Assembly: GCF_014192055.1 (NCBI RefSeq)
Contig: NZ_JACHXM010000016.1
Coordinates: 1-64,000, forward strand
DNA: 64,000 bases
Origin: Halomonas organivorans
GTDB taxonomy: Bacteria; Pseudomonadota; Gammaproteobacteria; Pseudomonadales; Halomonadaceae
Direction: 5' to 3'
Part shown: piece after piece, positions 9,222-18,300 of the stretch
Position numbering within the stretch: the first letter of the stretch is position 1
Layout: each line of letters opens with the position of its first letter
Notes under the pieces: model-generated
The model's input: only the letters and a program-made list of their open reading frames with translations
Told to the model about the DNA's origin: nothing
Database searches by the model: none
Program-made: the position numbers and the translations under genes

Positions 9222-9629
9222 ATGGAAGCCGAGTACATTGACGCCATGCGAGAGCACCTTGCCACGCTGGGAGAAGAACTGGATCAGCTCCATCAAGCGG
9301 CGACCGAGCCTGGCGGCCTCAACTCGCTGCTTTATAGAGCCGCCGAGCGCAACTTGCAGCTGCTGACAGAAGCGTGCATCGGCATCGCCAAGCAGCGGCT
9401 GAAATCCCAGGGCCTGGTCGTGCCGAGCGATGCCCGCCAGGCCTTTGCCAAACTCCAGACGCAGGGTCACGACCATAGCGGTACGCCATGGAACAAGGTG
9501 ATCGGTCTGCGAAATGCGCTTGTCCACGACTATTTGAACCTGGACTCGGACATCGTCAAGAACATCATTCGCCAGCGTGACTATCAGTCGCTTCTCGCTT
9601 TCGCTGAAGAGCAGCTCCAGTCAGGCTGA
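9222..9629 (+). CDS. hepT: HEPN-domain (DUF86/HepT-like) putative RNase toxin
   Basis: A 135-residue all-alpha protein of the DUF86/HepT family. The HEPN catalytic motif R-x4-H-x-Y is intact as RNALVHDY (R97, H102, Y104), the form found in active HepT toxins that cleave RNA or tRNA. GAGGTG precedes the ATG at 9222. With the MNT gene upstream it forms a type VII toxin-antitoxin operon. It sits in an accessory stretch beside gene remnants, consistent with a mobile module. Both partners look intact, so the system may be active. Confidence 0.88.
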   Translation: MEAEYIDAMREHLATLGEELDQLHQAATEPGGLNSLLYRAAERNLQLLTEACIGIAKQRLKSQGLVVPSDARQAFAKLQTQGHDHSGTPWNKVIGLRNALVHDYLNLDSDIVKNIIRQRDYQSLLAFAEEQLQSG

Positions 9630-9726
9630 TCCATCCGATGGAGATGAACCGGCACTGAGTGCCGACTGACTGCTGACCGATGACGTCCAGGTCACTCCTG
9701 GCCTCATTCCCATATTGTCTTGTGAC

Positions 9727-9758
9727 AAGGACCCCGACCACGGTGTGTCGGGGTCCTT
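9727..9758. terminator. Strong hairpin behind the toxin-antitoxin pair
   Basis: A perfect 12-bp inverted repeat (AAGGACCCCGAC / GTCGGGGTCCTT) with an 8-base loop about 100 bp after the HEPN stop. There is no long T tract, but the stem ends in CCTT on the plus strand and it lies between converging transcripts, so it may end both. Confidence 0.6.
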
Positions 9759-9798
9759 CGCGATACAGCCAGCGCCAGGCCACTCGCCTCCGCTCTCC

Positions 9799-9925
9799 TC
9801 AGGCGCGCTGCCCCACTTCCGCCGTGGCGAGCGTCCAGCCGGCGACCCGCTCATGCAGGCTCAGGCCAAGCCCCGGACGTTCCGGAACCCGCATGGCGCC
9901 GTCTCGGATCTCAAGGCGCGCGCAT
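9799..9925 (-). pseudogene. C-terminal remnant of an enolase-superfamily (MR/MLE) enzyme
   Basis: The minus strand encodes a 40-residue tail reading RDGAMRVPERPGLGLSL before a stop at 9799. This matches the conserved end of mandelate racemase/muconate-lactonising enzymes (dG-x-x-x-VP-x-x-PGLG). The rest of the gene is gone: the next 130 bp upstream have no matching frame and then the ABC permease gene begins. The parent enzyme would have been about 370 residues. Its position at the end of an amino-acid ABC operon suggests the lost enzyme acted on the imported compound. Confidence 0.6.
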
Positions 9926-10052
9926 CTCCCAGGCCAGCCGGGCCTTCCAGCACTGGCTGCTGGGCCTCGGCCGGAGATAACCGTATCGGCGCCAGTGCGG
10001 CGATGTCCTGGTGTCGGCAACGACGTTGGCTGCTCCGCATGCCGAAAGCGCA

Positions 10053-10721
10053 TCAGGCACTGGTGACCCCGGGGACGTAGAAACGCCGTTCCAGTAGCCT
10101 CAAAAGGCTCGCCACCGTGGAGGTGAGCACCAGGTAGATCAGGCCCGCCCACAGGAAGATCTGGAAAAAATCCAGGGTTTTCGACCCGATATCCGAGGCA
10201 ATGGCGGTGATCTCCACAACGCCGATCGTGTAGGCGATCGAGGTGAACTTGAGCTCGATGATCGCCTCGTTCGACCACTGCGGGATCACACGCCGCAGGG
10301 CCTGGGGAAGCATGATGTAGCGAATCGCCTGCCACTGCGTCATGCCACAGGCTCGGGCGGCGACCAGTTGCCCCTTGGGCACCGATAGCACCGAACCGCG
10401 GAAGTATTCGGCTTGGTAGGCGGCGCTGTTGAGCGTGATGGCGATCACCGCCGCGGTGAAAGCATCGAAGACGATCCCGACGTGGGGAAGTCCCAGGTAG
10501 ATGAAGAACATCTGTACCAGCATCGGCGTGCCACGGAACAGCTCCACGTACACGGTGCTGATCCAGTAAAGGAGCCGATTGCCGTAGACCCTGGCCCAGC
10601 ACAGCATCAGCCCAAGGATAAACCCCAGCGAAATGGCGATCGCCCACATCGACAAGGTGACGGGGATGCCTCGCAGCAACTCGGGGAACCACTCGATACC
10701 GAACTCGATGAATTCCAGCAT
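10053..10721 (-). CDS. Polar amino-acid ABC transporter permease (HisM/GlnP type)
   Basis: An inner-membrane permease of 222 residues with about five hydrophobic segments and the EAA cytoplasmic loop (VAARACGMTQWQAIRYIMLPQA) that contacts the ATPase. It is last in a minus-strand operon of binding protein, permease, ATPase, permease. It belongs to the HisMQ family of group 3 amino-acid importers. The upstream ATPase stop lies three bases before its start. Substrate cannot be assigned; basic or polar amino acids or opine-like compounds are typical. Confidence 0.92.
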   Translation of the reverse strand: MLEFIEFGIEWFPELLRGIPVTLSMWAIAISLGFILGLMLCWARVYGNRLLYWISTVYVELFRGTPMLVQMFFIYLGLPHVGIVFDAFTAAVIAITLNSAAYQAEYFRGSVLSVPKGQLVAARACGMTQWQAIRYIMLPQALRRVIPQWSNEAIIELKFTSIAYTIGVVEITAIASDIGSKTLDFFQIFLWAGLIYLVLTSTVASLLRLLERRFYVPGVTSA

Positions 10722-10724
10722 GGC

Positions 10725-11465
10725 TCACCCGTGCTCCGCGATGACATTGAGGAAAGCGCGCGTCCGCGCGTGCTCTGACGCGGTGAACATGGCGTCCGGC
10801 GTCCCTTGCTCGACGATATGGCCCTTTTCCATGAAGATGATCTCGTCCGCCGCCTGCCGGGCAAAGCTCATTTCATGCGTCACCACCACCATCGTCATTC
10901 CCTCGGCGGCCAACTGCTGCATCACGCGTACTACCTCCCCGGTCAATTCCGGATCCAGCGCCGAGGTAGGCTCGTCGAACAACAGCAGGTCGGGGTCCAT
11001 GGCCAGGGCGCGGGCGATCGAGACGCGCTGCTGCTGGCCGCCGGAAAGCTCCGCCGGATAGGCAGCGGCCTTGTCGCCCAGGCCGACTCGCTCCAGCTCA
11101 TGATGAGCCCGCCGCGTGGCGGCCTCCCTGTCCACGCCATTGACCTTGACCTGGCAGATACGCACGTTGTCGAGCACCGTCAGGTGCGAAAAGAGGTTGA
11201 AATCCTGAAAGACGAAACCCATTCGAGCTCGCATCGAATCGATGTTGGCATCCAGGACTTCTTCTCCGTTGAGATAGATACGCCCGGCATCCGGCACCGT
11301 CAGGTAATTGATGCAGCGCAACAGGGTGCTTTTGCCCGAACCGGAGGGGCCGATCAATACCTTGGTCTCGCCCTTGCGAAGCCCGAAGCCGATGCCCTTG
11401 AGGACTTCGAGGCCGTCGAAGGCCTTCTTCACTCCCTGTACGTCCAGAATCAGTTCATCCGCCAT
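10725..11465 (-). CDS. Polar amino-acid ABC transporter ATP-binding protein (GlnQ/HisP type)
   Basis: ATPase of the importer, 246 residues from the preferred ATG at 11465 (MADELILDVQGV). An in-frame upstream start at 11528 would add 21 residues that do not resemble the family. Walker A GPSGSGKST, signature LSGGQQQR, Walker B LLLFDEPTSALDPE and the H-loop VVTHEMSFAR are all intact. Genes for the two permeases flank it. Typical GlnQ length is 240-250 residues. Confidence 0.94.
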   Translation of the reverse strand: MADELILDVQGVKKAFDGLEVLKGIGFGLRKGETKVLIGPSGSGKSTLLRCINYLTVPDAGRIYLNGEEVLDANIDSMRARMGFVFQDFNLFSHLTVLDNVRICQVKVNGVDREAATRRAHHELERVGLGDKAAAYPAELSGGQQQRVSIARALAMDPDLLLFDEPTSALDPELTGEVVRVMQQLAAEGMTMVVVTHEMSFARQAADEIIFMEKGHIVEQGTPDAMFTASEHARTRAFLNVIAEHG

Positions 11466-11484
11466 TATCGGCTGTCCCCTTGCA

Positions 11485-12153
11485 TTATTTTTCAAAACCC
11501 GGCACTGCCAGCTTCCGCTCGAAGGCATACAACAGGCTGTTGCCTGTCCGGTTCAGGATGAAATACAGCAGCGCCACGACGGCAAAGACCGTCAGGACGT
11601 TGCCTTGGGTACTGGTGATGATGTAGTGGGCCTGGCGCGTCAGCTCCACCACGCCGATGACGTAGGCCAGCGACGTTTCCTTGATCTCCGAGGAGAACTC
11701 GTTGGTCCACGGACCAATGGCGTGTCGCGCCGCCTGGGGAAAGATGATGTGGCGGATCGCCTTGATCTTGGACATGCCCATGGCGCGAGCGGCCATCATC
11801 TGGCCGGAAGGTACCGACTGGAAGGCGCTACGGAAGATCTGAGACTGGTAGGCCCCCGAACGCAGCCCCATGGTAAGAATCGCCGCGCTGAATGCCGAGA
11901 TATCGAACACGCCGGATATGCCGTAGTAGAAGATGAACAGCATGATGATGATCGGGATACCGCGAAAGATCCGCTCGTAGAGCAGCAGCGGCCACTGCAC
12001 CAGCCGGGTTCTGGGTCCATACAGCTGTATCAGGCAGATGGCCATGCCCAGGACGAAACCGATCGACAGCAGGGCGACCAGCAGCACGATGGCCACCCCC
12101 AGTCCTTGCAGTAAAAAGGGAAAGTCTCGAATGAGTACGTCGTAGATATCCAT
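11485..12153 (-). CDS. Polar amino-acid ABC transporter permease (HisQ type)
   Basis: Second permease of the importer, 222 residues with about five hydrophobic segments and an EAA loop (MAARAMGMSKIKAIRHIIFPQA). It is clearly paralogous to the other permease of the operon. It lies downstream of the binding-protein gene, separated by a 60-bp gap that contains a strong hairpin. Confidence 0.92.
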   Translation of the reverse strand: MDIYDVLIRDFPFLLQGLGVAIVLLVALLSIGFVLGMAICLIQLYGPRTRLVQWPLLLYERIFRGIPIIIMLFIFYYGISGVFDISAFSAAILTMGLRSGAYQSQIFRSAFQSVPSGQMMAARAMGMSKIKAIRHIIFPQAARHAIGPWTNEFSSEIKETSLAYVIGVVELTRQAHYIITSTQGNVLTVFAVVALLYFILNRTGNSLLYAFERKLAVPGFEK

Positions 12154-12171
12154 GCTGGGTTCCTAGCAAGA

Positions 12172-12201
12172 CGAACGCCTTCCCCGGGGAGAAGGCGTTC
12201 G
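12172..12201 (-). promoter_or_regulatory. Intercistronic hairpin between binding protein and permease genes
   Basis: Perfect 11-bp inverted repeat (CGAACGCCTTC / GAAGGCGTTCG) directly after the binding-protein stop with no T tract. Such structures commonly stabilise the upstream mRNA and lower read-through, so that the binding protein is made in excess over the membrane subunits. Role inferred. Confidence 0.6.
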
Positions 12202-12214
12202 TCGTGGCATCGAA

Positions 12215-13063
12215 TCATTCGTTACCAAGCTCGGGAAGTCCGGCAACCGGCTTCTGGTAGGTATCGACGAAGTCCGGCATATGGCCCGGGATGGTCGGGA
12301 CGGACACCCCAGGAATGTACTGGTCGACGATCTCCCCCCACTCACCAGACTCGTAGATGGCCATGATGCCCTGGTTCAGCTGCCCCAGGATCTCTTGAGG
12401 GTCATCCTTCGATACTGCCAGGGCCAGCGGTGCACGGATGTAGATCTTGCCGGCCATCTTCACCGGCTTGCCGGCGTTGATGTACTCCTGGGCCGAGGTG
12501 TCATCCACGATCACCGAGGAGATCCGACCGATCGCCATGTCATCAACCGCCGTGACGTAGCTGTCGTACTTGGCCAGCTCGACGTCGATGTCACTGGAAT
12601 CCACCACGTTTTCTTCCATCCAGGCTTCCTGGGAAGACCCACCCTGTACACCGATACGCGCCCCGCAGCACACCGCGGTAAAGACATTGCGATCGGAATC
12701 CTCGGGCACCAGTACGACATCGTTGGTTTCCCACCAGGGAATGGTGAAATCGATGTTCTCGCTGCGCTCCTCGGTAACCGTCAGCCCGGTCGCCAGGATA
12801 TCGATCTTTTCAGCGGCCAATGCCGGAATCAGCGAAGGAAACGGCATGTCCTGGAACTCGATATCAATGCCGATTTCATCGGCAATCGCCTCCATGGCAT
12901 CAATGGCGATTCCCTTGAACTCTCCGCTTTCCACATAGGCCCAGGGGGGAAACGATGCTTCCACCCCGACCGTGTAGGGATCCTGCGCGTGGGCCGTGGA
13001 AGCGATGCCCCCACCGAGTGCAAGGATGGCGGCGGACAGAAGCGATACGTTTGTTCCTTTCAT
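12215..13063 (-). CDS. Periplasmic amino-acid-binding protein (family 3)
   Basis: Secreted 282-residue solute-binding protein. A Sec signal peptide is seen (MKGTNVSLLSAAILALGGG... with cleavage at AHA after residue 26), then YTVGVEASFPPWAYV and KGIAIDAMEAIADEIG, the hallmark of the family 3 fold. It also has a Cys-Cys pair in AVCCGARIGVQ. It binds the substrate in the periplasm and delivers it to the two permeases and ATPase encoded downstream. The gene is divergent from the TRAP operon across about 217 bp. The mature protein is acidic, as expected for a halophile exoprotein. Confidence 0.92.
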   Translation of the reverse strand: MKGTNVSLLSAAILALGGGIASTAHAQDPYTVGVEASFPPWAYVESGEFKGIAIDAMEAIADEIGIDIEFQDMPFPSLIPALAAEKIDILATGLTVTEERSENIDFTIPWWETNDVVLVPEDSDRNVFTAVCCGARIGVQGGSSQEAWMEENVVDSSDIDVELAKYDSYVTAVDDMAIGRISSVIVDDTSAQEYINAGKPVKMAGKIYIRAPLALAVSKDDPQEILGQLNQGIMAIYESGEWGEIVDQYIPGVSVPTIPGHMPDFVDTYQKPVAGLPELGNE

Positions 13064-13280
13064 GATTTTCTCGCAACTTGGTGAATTTTATTATGTCGCC
13101 ACCTCAATATGAGTCGTTTATTTCGACACTGTCAAACACCCCGCGGAAAAGCATCGTTCCCCTCATTCCCTCCACGCGTGCCGCGTCTGGAACATTCGGT
13201 GTCGCTACGGTGCCCCCAGGACAACGCGTATTTCAGGATGCTGAATCGGCTAACGATCACAACCTACAAGGATTCTGCTG

Positions 13281-14306
13281 ATGCCCGGTTCTTTTCCGAA
13301 ACGGCACTTTCGCCCCACGTTCGCCAAGGCGGCCCTTCCCCTGCTGGTGCTCGGCATGGCCGCCGTCTCTCTCCCGGCCCACTCCGCCGGCATGGACTTC
13401 TCCAACGAGTACAACGCCAATTCGATCCACGCCCAGGGCGATGCCTGGTTCATCGATAGAGTCCAGGAACTGACCGACGGCGACGTCGATATCACCCTGC
13501 ACACCGGCGGCTCGCTCGGCTTCCGCTCGGGGGATCACTTCTACGCGGTGGCCGACAATGCGGTGCAGATAGCCGACAGCCTCTCCGGGACCCTTGGCGG
13601 CATCGATCCCATCTTCCTGCTGTCCTCGCTGCCGTTCGTTGCCGACGACGTCCAATCCGCCCACCGTCTCTACGACATCGCCCGCCCGGAATACGCCAAG
13701 GTGTTCGAGGACAACGATCAGATCCTGCTCTACGCCTCGCCCTGGCCGGCCAGCGGCATCTGGGCCGAGAAGCCTGTCACCAGCATGGAGGCACTCGACG
13801 GTCTCAAGATCCGCAGCTACGACCGCAGCGGCACTGCCACCCTGGTAAACGCCGGCGCTGCCCCGGTGAAGCTCTCCTGGGCCGATGTGGTGCCCCAGCT
13901 GGCCACGGGCGGCATCGAGGCGGTGCTCACCTCCGCCGAGGCCGGCGCCAACGGTAGCTTCTGGGAGCACCTCAGCGACTTCAACGCCATCCAGTACGCC
14001 GTGCCGCTCAACATGGTGCACATGAACCGTGACGCCTTCGAATCGCTGAGCGAGGACGACCAGCAGGCCGTGCTGCAGGCAGCCAGGGAAACCGATGCCC
14101 ACAACTGGGACGTGGTGAAGGAGCGCGTGGCCGAGAACTACGCCCAGCTCGAGGAACACGGCGTGACCATCCATGATCCGGTACCGGAGGTGTTCCATGA
14201 CGCCCTCGCCGAGGCCGCGCAGCCGGTGGTCGACGACTGGATCGACAGCACCGGCGAGCGCGCCACCCGCATCCTCGACGCCTTCCACCAAGAGACCGCC
14301 GAATGA
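13281..14306 (+). CDS. dctP: TRAP transporter periplasmic substrate-binding protein
   Basis: DctP-family extracytoplasmic receptor of 341 residues. It has a signal peptide with cleavage near AHSA (residue 36) and the typical hallmark segment around GLKIRSYDRSGT with the arginine that binds carboxylate groups of ligands. It overlaps dctQ by four bases (ATGA). First gene of a complete DctP-DctQ-DctM operon that imports organic acids using the sodium gradient, a transport mode common in halophiles. Ligand not determinable from sequence. Confidence 0.93.
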   Translation: MPGSFPKRHFRPTFAKAALPLLVLGMAAVSLPAHSAGMDFSNEYNANSIHAQGDAWFIDRVQELTDGDVDITLHTGGSLGFRSGDHFYAVADNAVQIADSLSGTLGGIDPIFLLSSLPFVADDVQSAHRLYDIARPEYAKVFEDNDQILLYASPWPASGIWAEKPVTSMEALDGLKIRSYDRSGTATLVNAGAAPVKLSWADVVPQLATGGIEAVLTSAEAGANGSFWEHLSDFNAIQYAVPLNMVHMNRDAFESLSEDDQQAVLQAARETDAHNWDVVKERVAENYAQLEEHGVTIHDPVPEVFHDALAEAAQPVVDDWIDSTGERATRILDAFHQETAE

Positions 14307-14863
14307 GCTCACAGCATCGCCGTGACGGTGCCGCCTTCCCCAGCGTCGCCGCCCTGCTTGTCGAGGCCCTCGGCCGGATGACCAGCGCCCTGGCGGCGCT
14401 GGGCGCCGGCCTGGCCATGCTGCTGGTGGTCTATATGCTCGGCCATATTCTGCTCGAGATCGGGCTACGCCTGTTCGGACGCTCCACCTTCATTCTCGAC
14501 GAATACATCGGCTACGCCGTGGCCGCCATGACCTTCCTCGGGCTGCCCTACGCGCTGGAGAAGGGCGGGCTGATCCGCGTGGCGCTTGTCCTGGAGCGTC
14601 TCCCCAGGGCCTGGCGCTGGCCGTTCGAACTGTTCGCCAGCGTCACCGCCCTGCTGGCCTTCGGCTGGCTGGCCCGCTACTGGACCGTCGCCGTGGAGCG
14701 CAGCTTCCAGCGCGGCATCGTCAGCGAAACCCTGGCCCAGACGCCGCTGTGGATTCCCCAGGGCACGCTGCTGGTCGGCCTCTACCTGCTGTGCCTGGTG
14801 CTCGCCGTCCGCTCGCTGCGCATCCTGGTGCAGCGCCATGCCTTCGACAGCGGAGACGCCTGA
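14303..14863 (+). CDS. dctQ: TRAP transporter small permease
   Basis: 186-residue inner-membrane protein with four hydrophobic helices (for example ALGAGLAMLLVVYMLGHIL), of the DctQ family that scaffolds the large permease. It is translationally coupled to dctP. It ends one base before the start of dctM. Confidence 0.9.
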   Translation: MSSQHRRDGAAFPSVAALLVEALGRMTSALAALGAGLAMLLVVYMLGHILLEIGLRLFGRSTFILDEYIGYAVAAMTFLGLPYALEKGGLIRVALVLERLPRAWRWPFELFASVTALLAFGWLARYWTVAVERSFQRGIVSETLAQTPLWIPQGTLLVGLYLLCLVLAVRSLRILVQRHAFDSGDA

Positions 14864-14864
14864 T

Positions 14865-16169
14865 ATGGAAACGCTACTCGTCGGAGCCGGCGTGATCGGC
14901 CTGCTGCTCGCCGTACTCGCGCTCGGCAGTTGGGTATTCGCCGGCCTGGTCATCGTCGCCATGCTTTCGCTGTGGGGGCTCGGCGACTTCGATGCCAACC
15001 GCATCGGCCTGATCCTGTCCAAGATCCTGTTCCGCGCCGCCAACAGCTGGGAGCTCTCGGCCATTCCGCTGTTCATCCTGATGGGCGAGCTGATCTTCCG
15101 TTCCAACATCTCCGAGCGGCTGTTCCGTGGCCTGACGCCGCTGACCCGGCGACTGCCCGGCGGCATCCTGCACACCAACGTGCTCGGCTGCACGCTGTTC
15201 GCCGCGGTCAGCGGCTCGAGCGCCGCCACCACCGCCACCATCGGCAAGATCACCACCCGCGAGCTGGCCCAGCGCCAGTATGATCGCGGCCTGTCGATCG
15301 GCTCGCTGGCCGGCGCCGGCAGCCTGGGACTGCTGATTCCGCCCTCGATCGTGATGATCGTCTACGGCGTGCAGGCCGAGGTGTCGATCAGCAAGCTGTT
15401 CATGGCCGGCGTGCTGCCGGGGCTGCTGATCGCTGCGCTGTATGTGGGCTATGTGGGGCTGCGCTGCCTGGCCGATCCGGCCCTCGCACCGAAGGCCGAA
15501 GACACCGGCACCAATGTCCTCCAGGCGCTGCACGACCTCGCCCCGGTGCTGGGGCTGATCGTGATCGTCATCGGCGCCATCTACACCGGCATCGCCACGC
15601 CCTCGGAGGCCGCCGCCGTCGGCTGCGCCGCGACCCTGGCGCTGCTGCTGTGGGAGCGCCAGCTGACGGTGGCGCTGTTCCTGGACGCGCTGCGCGGCGC
15701 GCTGGTGAGCGCGGTGATGGTGTGCAGTCTGCTGGTGGCCGCCGCCCTGCTCTCCACCGCCATGGGCTACCTGCATCTGCCGAGCGAACTGGCCGGCTGG
15801 ATCGCCGCACAGTCCTTCTCGCCGGTCGCCCTGCTGCTCGCCATGGCGCTGTTCTACGTGCTGCTGGGGCTTTTCCTGGACGGCATCTCGATCACCGTGA
15901 TGAGCCTGCCGATCACCCTGCCGATCATCATCCAGGCCGGCTACGACCCGCTGTGGTTCGGCGTCTTCCTGGTGATCATGGTGGAGCTGGGGCAGATCAC
16001 CCCGCCGGTGGGCTTCAACCTCTTCGTGCTTCAAGGGCTGACCGGTGAGAGCATCGGCCGCGTGGCACTGGCCGCGGCGCCTTTCTTCGCGCTGATGTGC
16101 CTCGCCGCCCTGATCATCAGCGTCTGGCCGACCATCGTGCTGTGGCTACCGACGGTGCTTGCCGGCTAG
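14865..16169 (+). CDS. dctM: TRAP transporter large permease
   Basis: 434-residue DctM protein with about 12 hydrophobic segments; forms the sodium-driven translocation pathway. The start is the ATG at 14865 immediately after the dctQ stop. The open frame extends back to 14586, but the extra part overlaps dctQ and is non-homologous in character. Motifs such as NVLGCTLFAAVSGSSAAT and the GIATPSEAAAVG repeat are typical of the family. A hairpin follows the stop. Confidence 0.93.
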   Translation: METLLVGAGVIGLLLAVLALGSWVFAGLVIVAMLSLWGLGDFDANRIGLILSKILFRAANSWELSAIPLFILMGELIFRSNISERLFRGLTPLTRRLPGGILHTNVLGCTLFAAVSGSSAATTATIGKITTRELAQRQYDRGLSIGSLAGAGSLGLLIPPSIVMIVYGVQAEVSISKLFMAGVLPGLLIAALYVGYVGLRCLADPALAPKAEDTGTNVLQALHDLAPVLGLIVIVIGAIYTGIATPSEAAAVGCAATLALLLWERQLTVALFLDALRGALVSAVMVCSLLVAAALLSTAMGYLHLPSELAGWIAAQSFSPVALLLAMALFYVLLGLFLDGISITVMSLPITLPIIIQAGYDPLWFGVFLVIMVELGQITPPVGFNLFVLQGLTGESIGRVALAAAPFFALMCLAALIISVWPTIVLWLPTVLAG

Positions 16170-16184
16170 CGTTCCGGAGACGAC

Positions 16185-16216
16185 AATGCCCGGCTCGGTC
16201 CGCCGAGCCGGGCATT
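16185..16216. terminator. Hairpin between converging dctM and phosphatase genes
   Basis: A perfect 14-bp inverted repeat (AATGCCCGGCTCGG / CCGAGCCGGGCATT) with a four-base loop lies 15 bp after the dctM stop and 44 bp beyond the end of the opposing phosphatase gene. It probably serves both transcripts, although the T tract is weak. Confidence 0.65.
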
Positions 16217-16259
16217 GGCTGAATCCCTTAGGCGCTTGGTGGCGCCACACGCCCTTCGG

Positions 16260-16697
16260 CTATAGTCTCTCCCGCCATGTCTGTATGGCTTCCTTCAAGA
16301 GCCCATGCACGTGCTCGAAGGCTTCGTCGCTCTTGCGGTAGGGATCGGGGATCTCGACTCCCTTGCCACCATCGAGCCAGCGACCGATCAGCATGATCTT
16401 GCCGAGCGCTGACGGGGAAAGATCGCCGAGAGATCGACGCTGGCCTTCGCTCATCACCAGGATGAGGTCGGCGTCATGAATCATCTCGTGGGTGATTTGT
16501 CTTGCTTGATGCGCCTCGACCTGCAGGCCATCGGCCTCGGCCAGCTTGCGGGCCTTGGGCTCGACGCCCTGACCGACCAGCGCCCCCAGGCCCGCCGACA
16601 CCACGTGCCGTTCGGGGAACGTCACCTTCAGCATGGCTTCGGCGACGGGGCTACGACAGATATTGCCGGTACACACGACGAGAAGGTGCTCGAACAT
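16260..16697 (-). CDS. Low-molecular-weight protein tyrosine phosphatase (Wzb-like)
   Basis: 145-residue cytoplasmic phosphatase. The C-x5-R active-site loop CTGNICR is at residues 9-15 and the general-acid motif DPYRKS is near the C-terminus. The ATG at 16697 has GGAG nine bases upstream; an upstream TTG at 16712 would add five residues. Related proteins (Wzb, Etp) dephosphorylate bacterial tyrosine kinases that control polysaccharide export, but no kinase gene is adjacent, so the partner is unknown. Confidence 0.9.
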   Translation of the reverse strand: MFEHLLVVCTGNICRSPVAEAMLKVTFPERHVVSAGLGALVGQGVEPKARKLAEADGLQVEAHQARQITHEMIHDADLILVMSEGQRRSLGDLSPSALGKIMLIGRWLDGGKGVEIPDPYRKSDEAFEHVHGLLKEAIQTWRERL

Positions 16698-16750
16698 CCA
16701 GAGGGGCTCCAAAGGGCGATGGCGTCACTGGCAGCATATGATACGGGATC

Positions 16751-16782
16751 GTGAGTGGTGAGTGGTGAGTGGTGAGTGGTGA
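16751..16782. repeat. Heptanucleotide tandem repeat (GTGAGTG)n
   Basis: Four and a half perfect copies of GTGAGTG in the gap between the group II intron and the phosphatase gene. One of several period-7 arrays in this window. Confidence 0.9.
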
Positions 16783-16857
16783 AGTATTCTTACGCCCGGA
16801 TACAGGATGATGAAACCAATCGAGTAGGAGGGGGAGTCACCTCCCCCGTCCTCTCAC

Positions 16858-16892
16858 ACCACCGGGCATACGGTTCCGTACCACGGCGGTTC
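16858..16892 (-). ncRNA. Group II intron domain V catalytic hairpin
   Basis: On the minus strand ACCGCCGTGG ... GTATGCCCGGTGGT forms the compact domain V stem-loop, with a GAAC-containing loop and a CGC triad at its base. It directly follows the stop codon of the intron-encoded protein. Confidence 0.8.
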
Positions 16893-18300
16893 ACGAAGAA
16901 CGGCTAAGCCCTCTTACCGTGTCCAGTACCGAGATTAACCCACGCTGAGCGAACCAGCGGTTGGGCAAGGCGTGGCGCAGGTGCAGCGCACCTGCATTCC
17001 ACCAGGGGCCTCGCCCGTTTACCGATGATTTCCAGGCGCGCTGCGCATCTAGCCCCAGTGCCAGCAGCTTACGGCGCCGGGTTCGTGGGCGCTTCCATTG
17101 CCGCCAGATCAAGTCGCGCAACCGGCGACGTATCCATTGATCCAGCGCTTCCAGTGGCCGCTTCACATCGACGAGACGGAAGTAGCTGGCCCAGCCCCGC
17201 AGGACGGGGGCCAGCTCCCTCGTGACGCGCCGAACATCGCGTCCCCTGCCGCGCTTCAGGATCTCGCGGACACGCCCCATCAAGCGTTGCAGACTGGCCT
17301 TGGCCAATGTCAGCTTCGGCAGCCTGTGCCGAGTCAGCGTGTAGCCCAGATACCCTCGGTTCCACGGCCGGTCCACCGCGCTCTTGTCGCGATTGACCGT
17401 GAGCCTGAGCGAGCTCTCGAGAAAATCACTCAGGCTGGTCATGACGCGTTCGCCCGCCCGCCGACTCCTGACATATACCTGCATGTCGTCGGCGTAGCGG
17501 CAGAAGCGGTGGCCGCGGCGCTCCAGTTCCTTGTCCACGTCGTCCAGCAGGATGTTCGCCAGCAGCGGACTCAGCGGTCCGCCCTGGGGCGTTCCCTGTC
17601 GGCGTGGCGCGGCCAGGCCGTCCTGGAACATGCCGGCTTCCAGGTAACGGCGGATCAGGCGCAGCACCCGCTTGTCGCGGACGCGGCGCGCGACCCGCGC
17701 CATCAGCAGGTCGTGGTTCACCCGGTCGAAGAAGGCCGCCAGGTCGAGGTCGACCACCCAGCGGTGGCCGGCGGTGACATGGGCTTTCATCGCCGAGACG
17801 GCCTGCTGGGCGCTGCGCTTCGGGCGGTAGCCGTAGCTCGATGCGGAGAAGCCCGGATCGAAGATCGGCGTCAGCACCTGCAGCAGCGCCTGCTGGATCA
17901 GCCGATCGGTGACCGTGGGAATACCGAGCTGTCGCGTCCCGCCCTTGGGCTTGGGGATCTCGACGGCTCGGACCGGACTGGGGTGGTACTCACCGGCCAG
18001 CAGCCGCTCGCGCAGTGTTGGCCAGATCTGTTTCAGGTGGTCAGCCAACTGGTCCACCGGCATGCCATCGGCACCCGGTGCGCCCTGGTTGGCGACCACC
18101 TTCCGGTAAGCCCGCGCCATGTTGGCCTTCTCTACCACGACTTCCATGAGCGGGGCGGACTTCGCTTTCGTCCACGATGACGACGCCGGAACCGTCTCGA
18201 CGCCCACCGGCTGGGACTCAGGGTGCTGCCCCTGCCCCTCTGGGTGGGTGGCGGCATCAGCGCCAGTTCCTGTCTTCCTGATCGATCCTCGAGACGTCAT
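16891..18300 (-). CDS. ltrA: Group II intron reverse transcriptase/maturase
   Basis: 469-residue intron-encoded protein that helps the intron RNA fold and splice and copies it into new sites. The reverse-transcriptase core includes [47 protein letters not shown] and the catalytic YADD at residues 269-272. It continues with a GYLGYT motif and a maturase (X) domain ([12 protein letters not shown]). No C-terminal HNH endonuclease is present, as usual for class C. The frame is intact, so the element may be mobile. Confidence 0.95.
   Translation of the reverse strand: MTSRGSIRKTGTGADAATHPEGQGQHPESQPVGVETVPASSSWTKAKSAPLMEVVVEKANMARAYRKVVANQGAPGADGMPVDQLADHLKQIWPTLRERLLAGEYHPSPVRAVEIPKPKGGTRQLGIPTVTDRLIQQALLQVLTPIFDPGFSASSYGYRPKRSAQQAVSAMKAHVTAGHRWVVDLDLAAFFDRVNHDLLMARVARRVRDKRVLRLIRRYLEAGMFQDGLAAPRRQGTPQGGPLSPLLANILLDDVDKELERRGHRFCRYADDMQVYVRSRRAGERVMTSLSDFLESSLRLTVNRDKSAVDRPWNRGYLGYTLTRHRLPKLTLAKASLQRLMGRVREILKRGRGRDVRRVTRELAPVLRGWASYFRLVDVKRPLEALDQWIRRRLRDLIWRQWKRPRTRRRKLLALGLDAQRAWKSSVNGRGPWWNAGALHLRHALPNRWFAQRGLISVLDTVRGLSRSS

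Noticed and set aside
9799-10728. 309-codon minus-strand frame overlapping the ABC permease gene
   Set aside because: Over the permease it is a shifted shadow with no homology; only its last 40 codons match a real family and these are reported as a pseudogene remnant.
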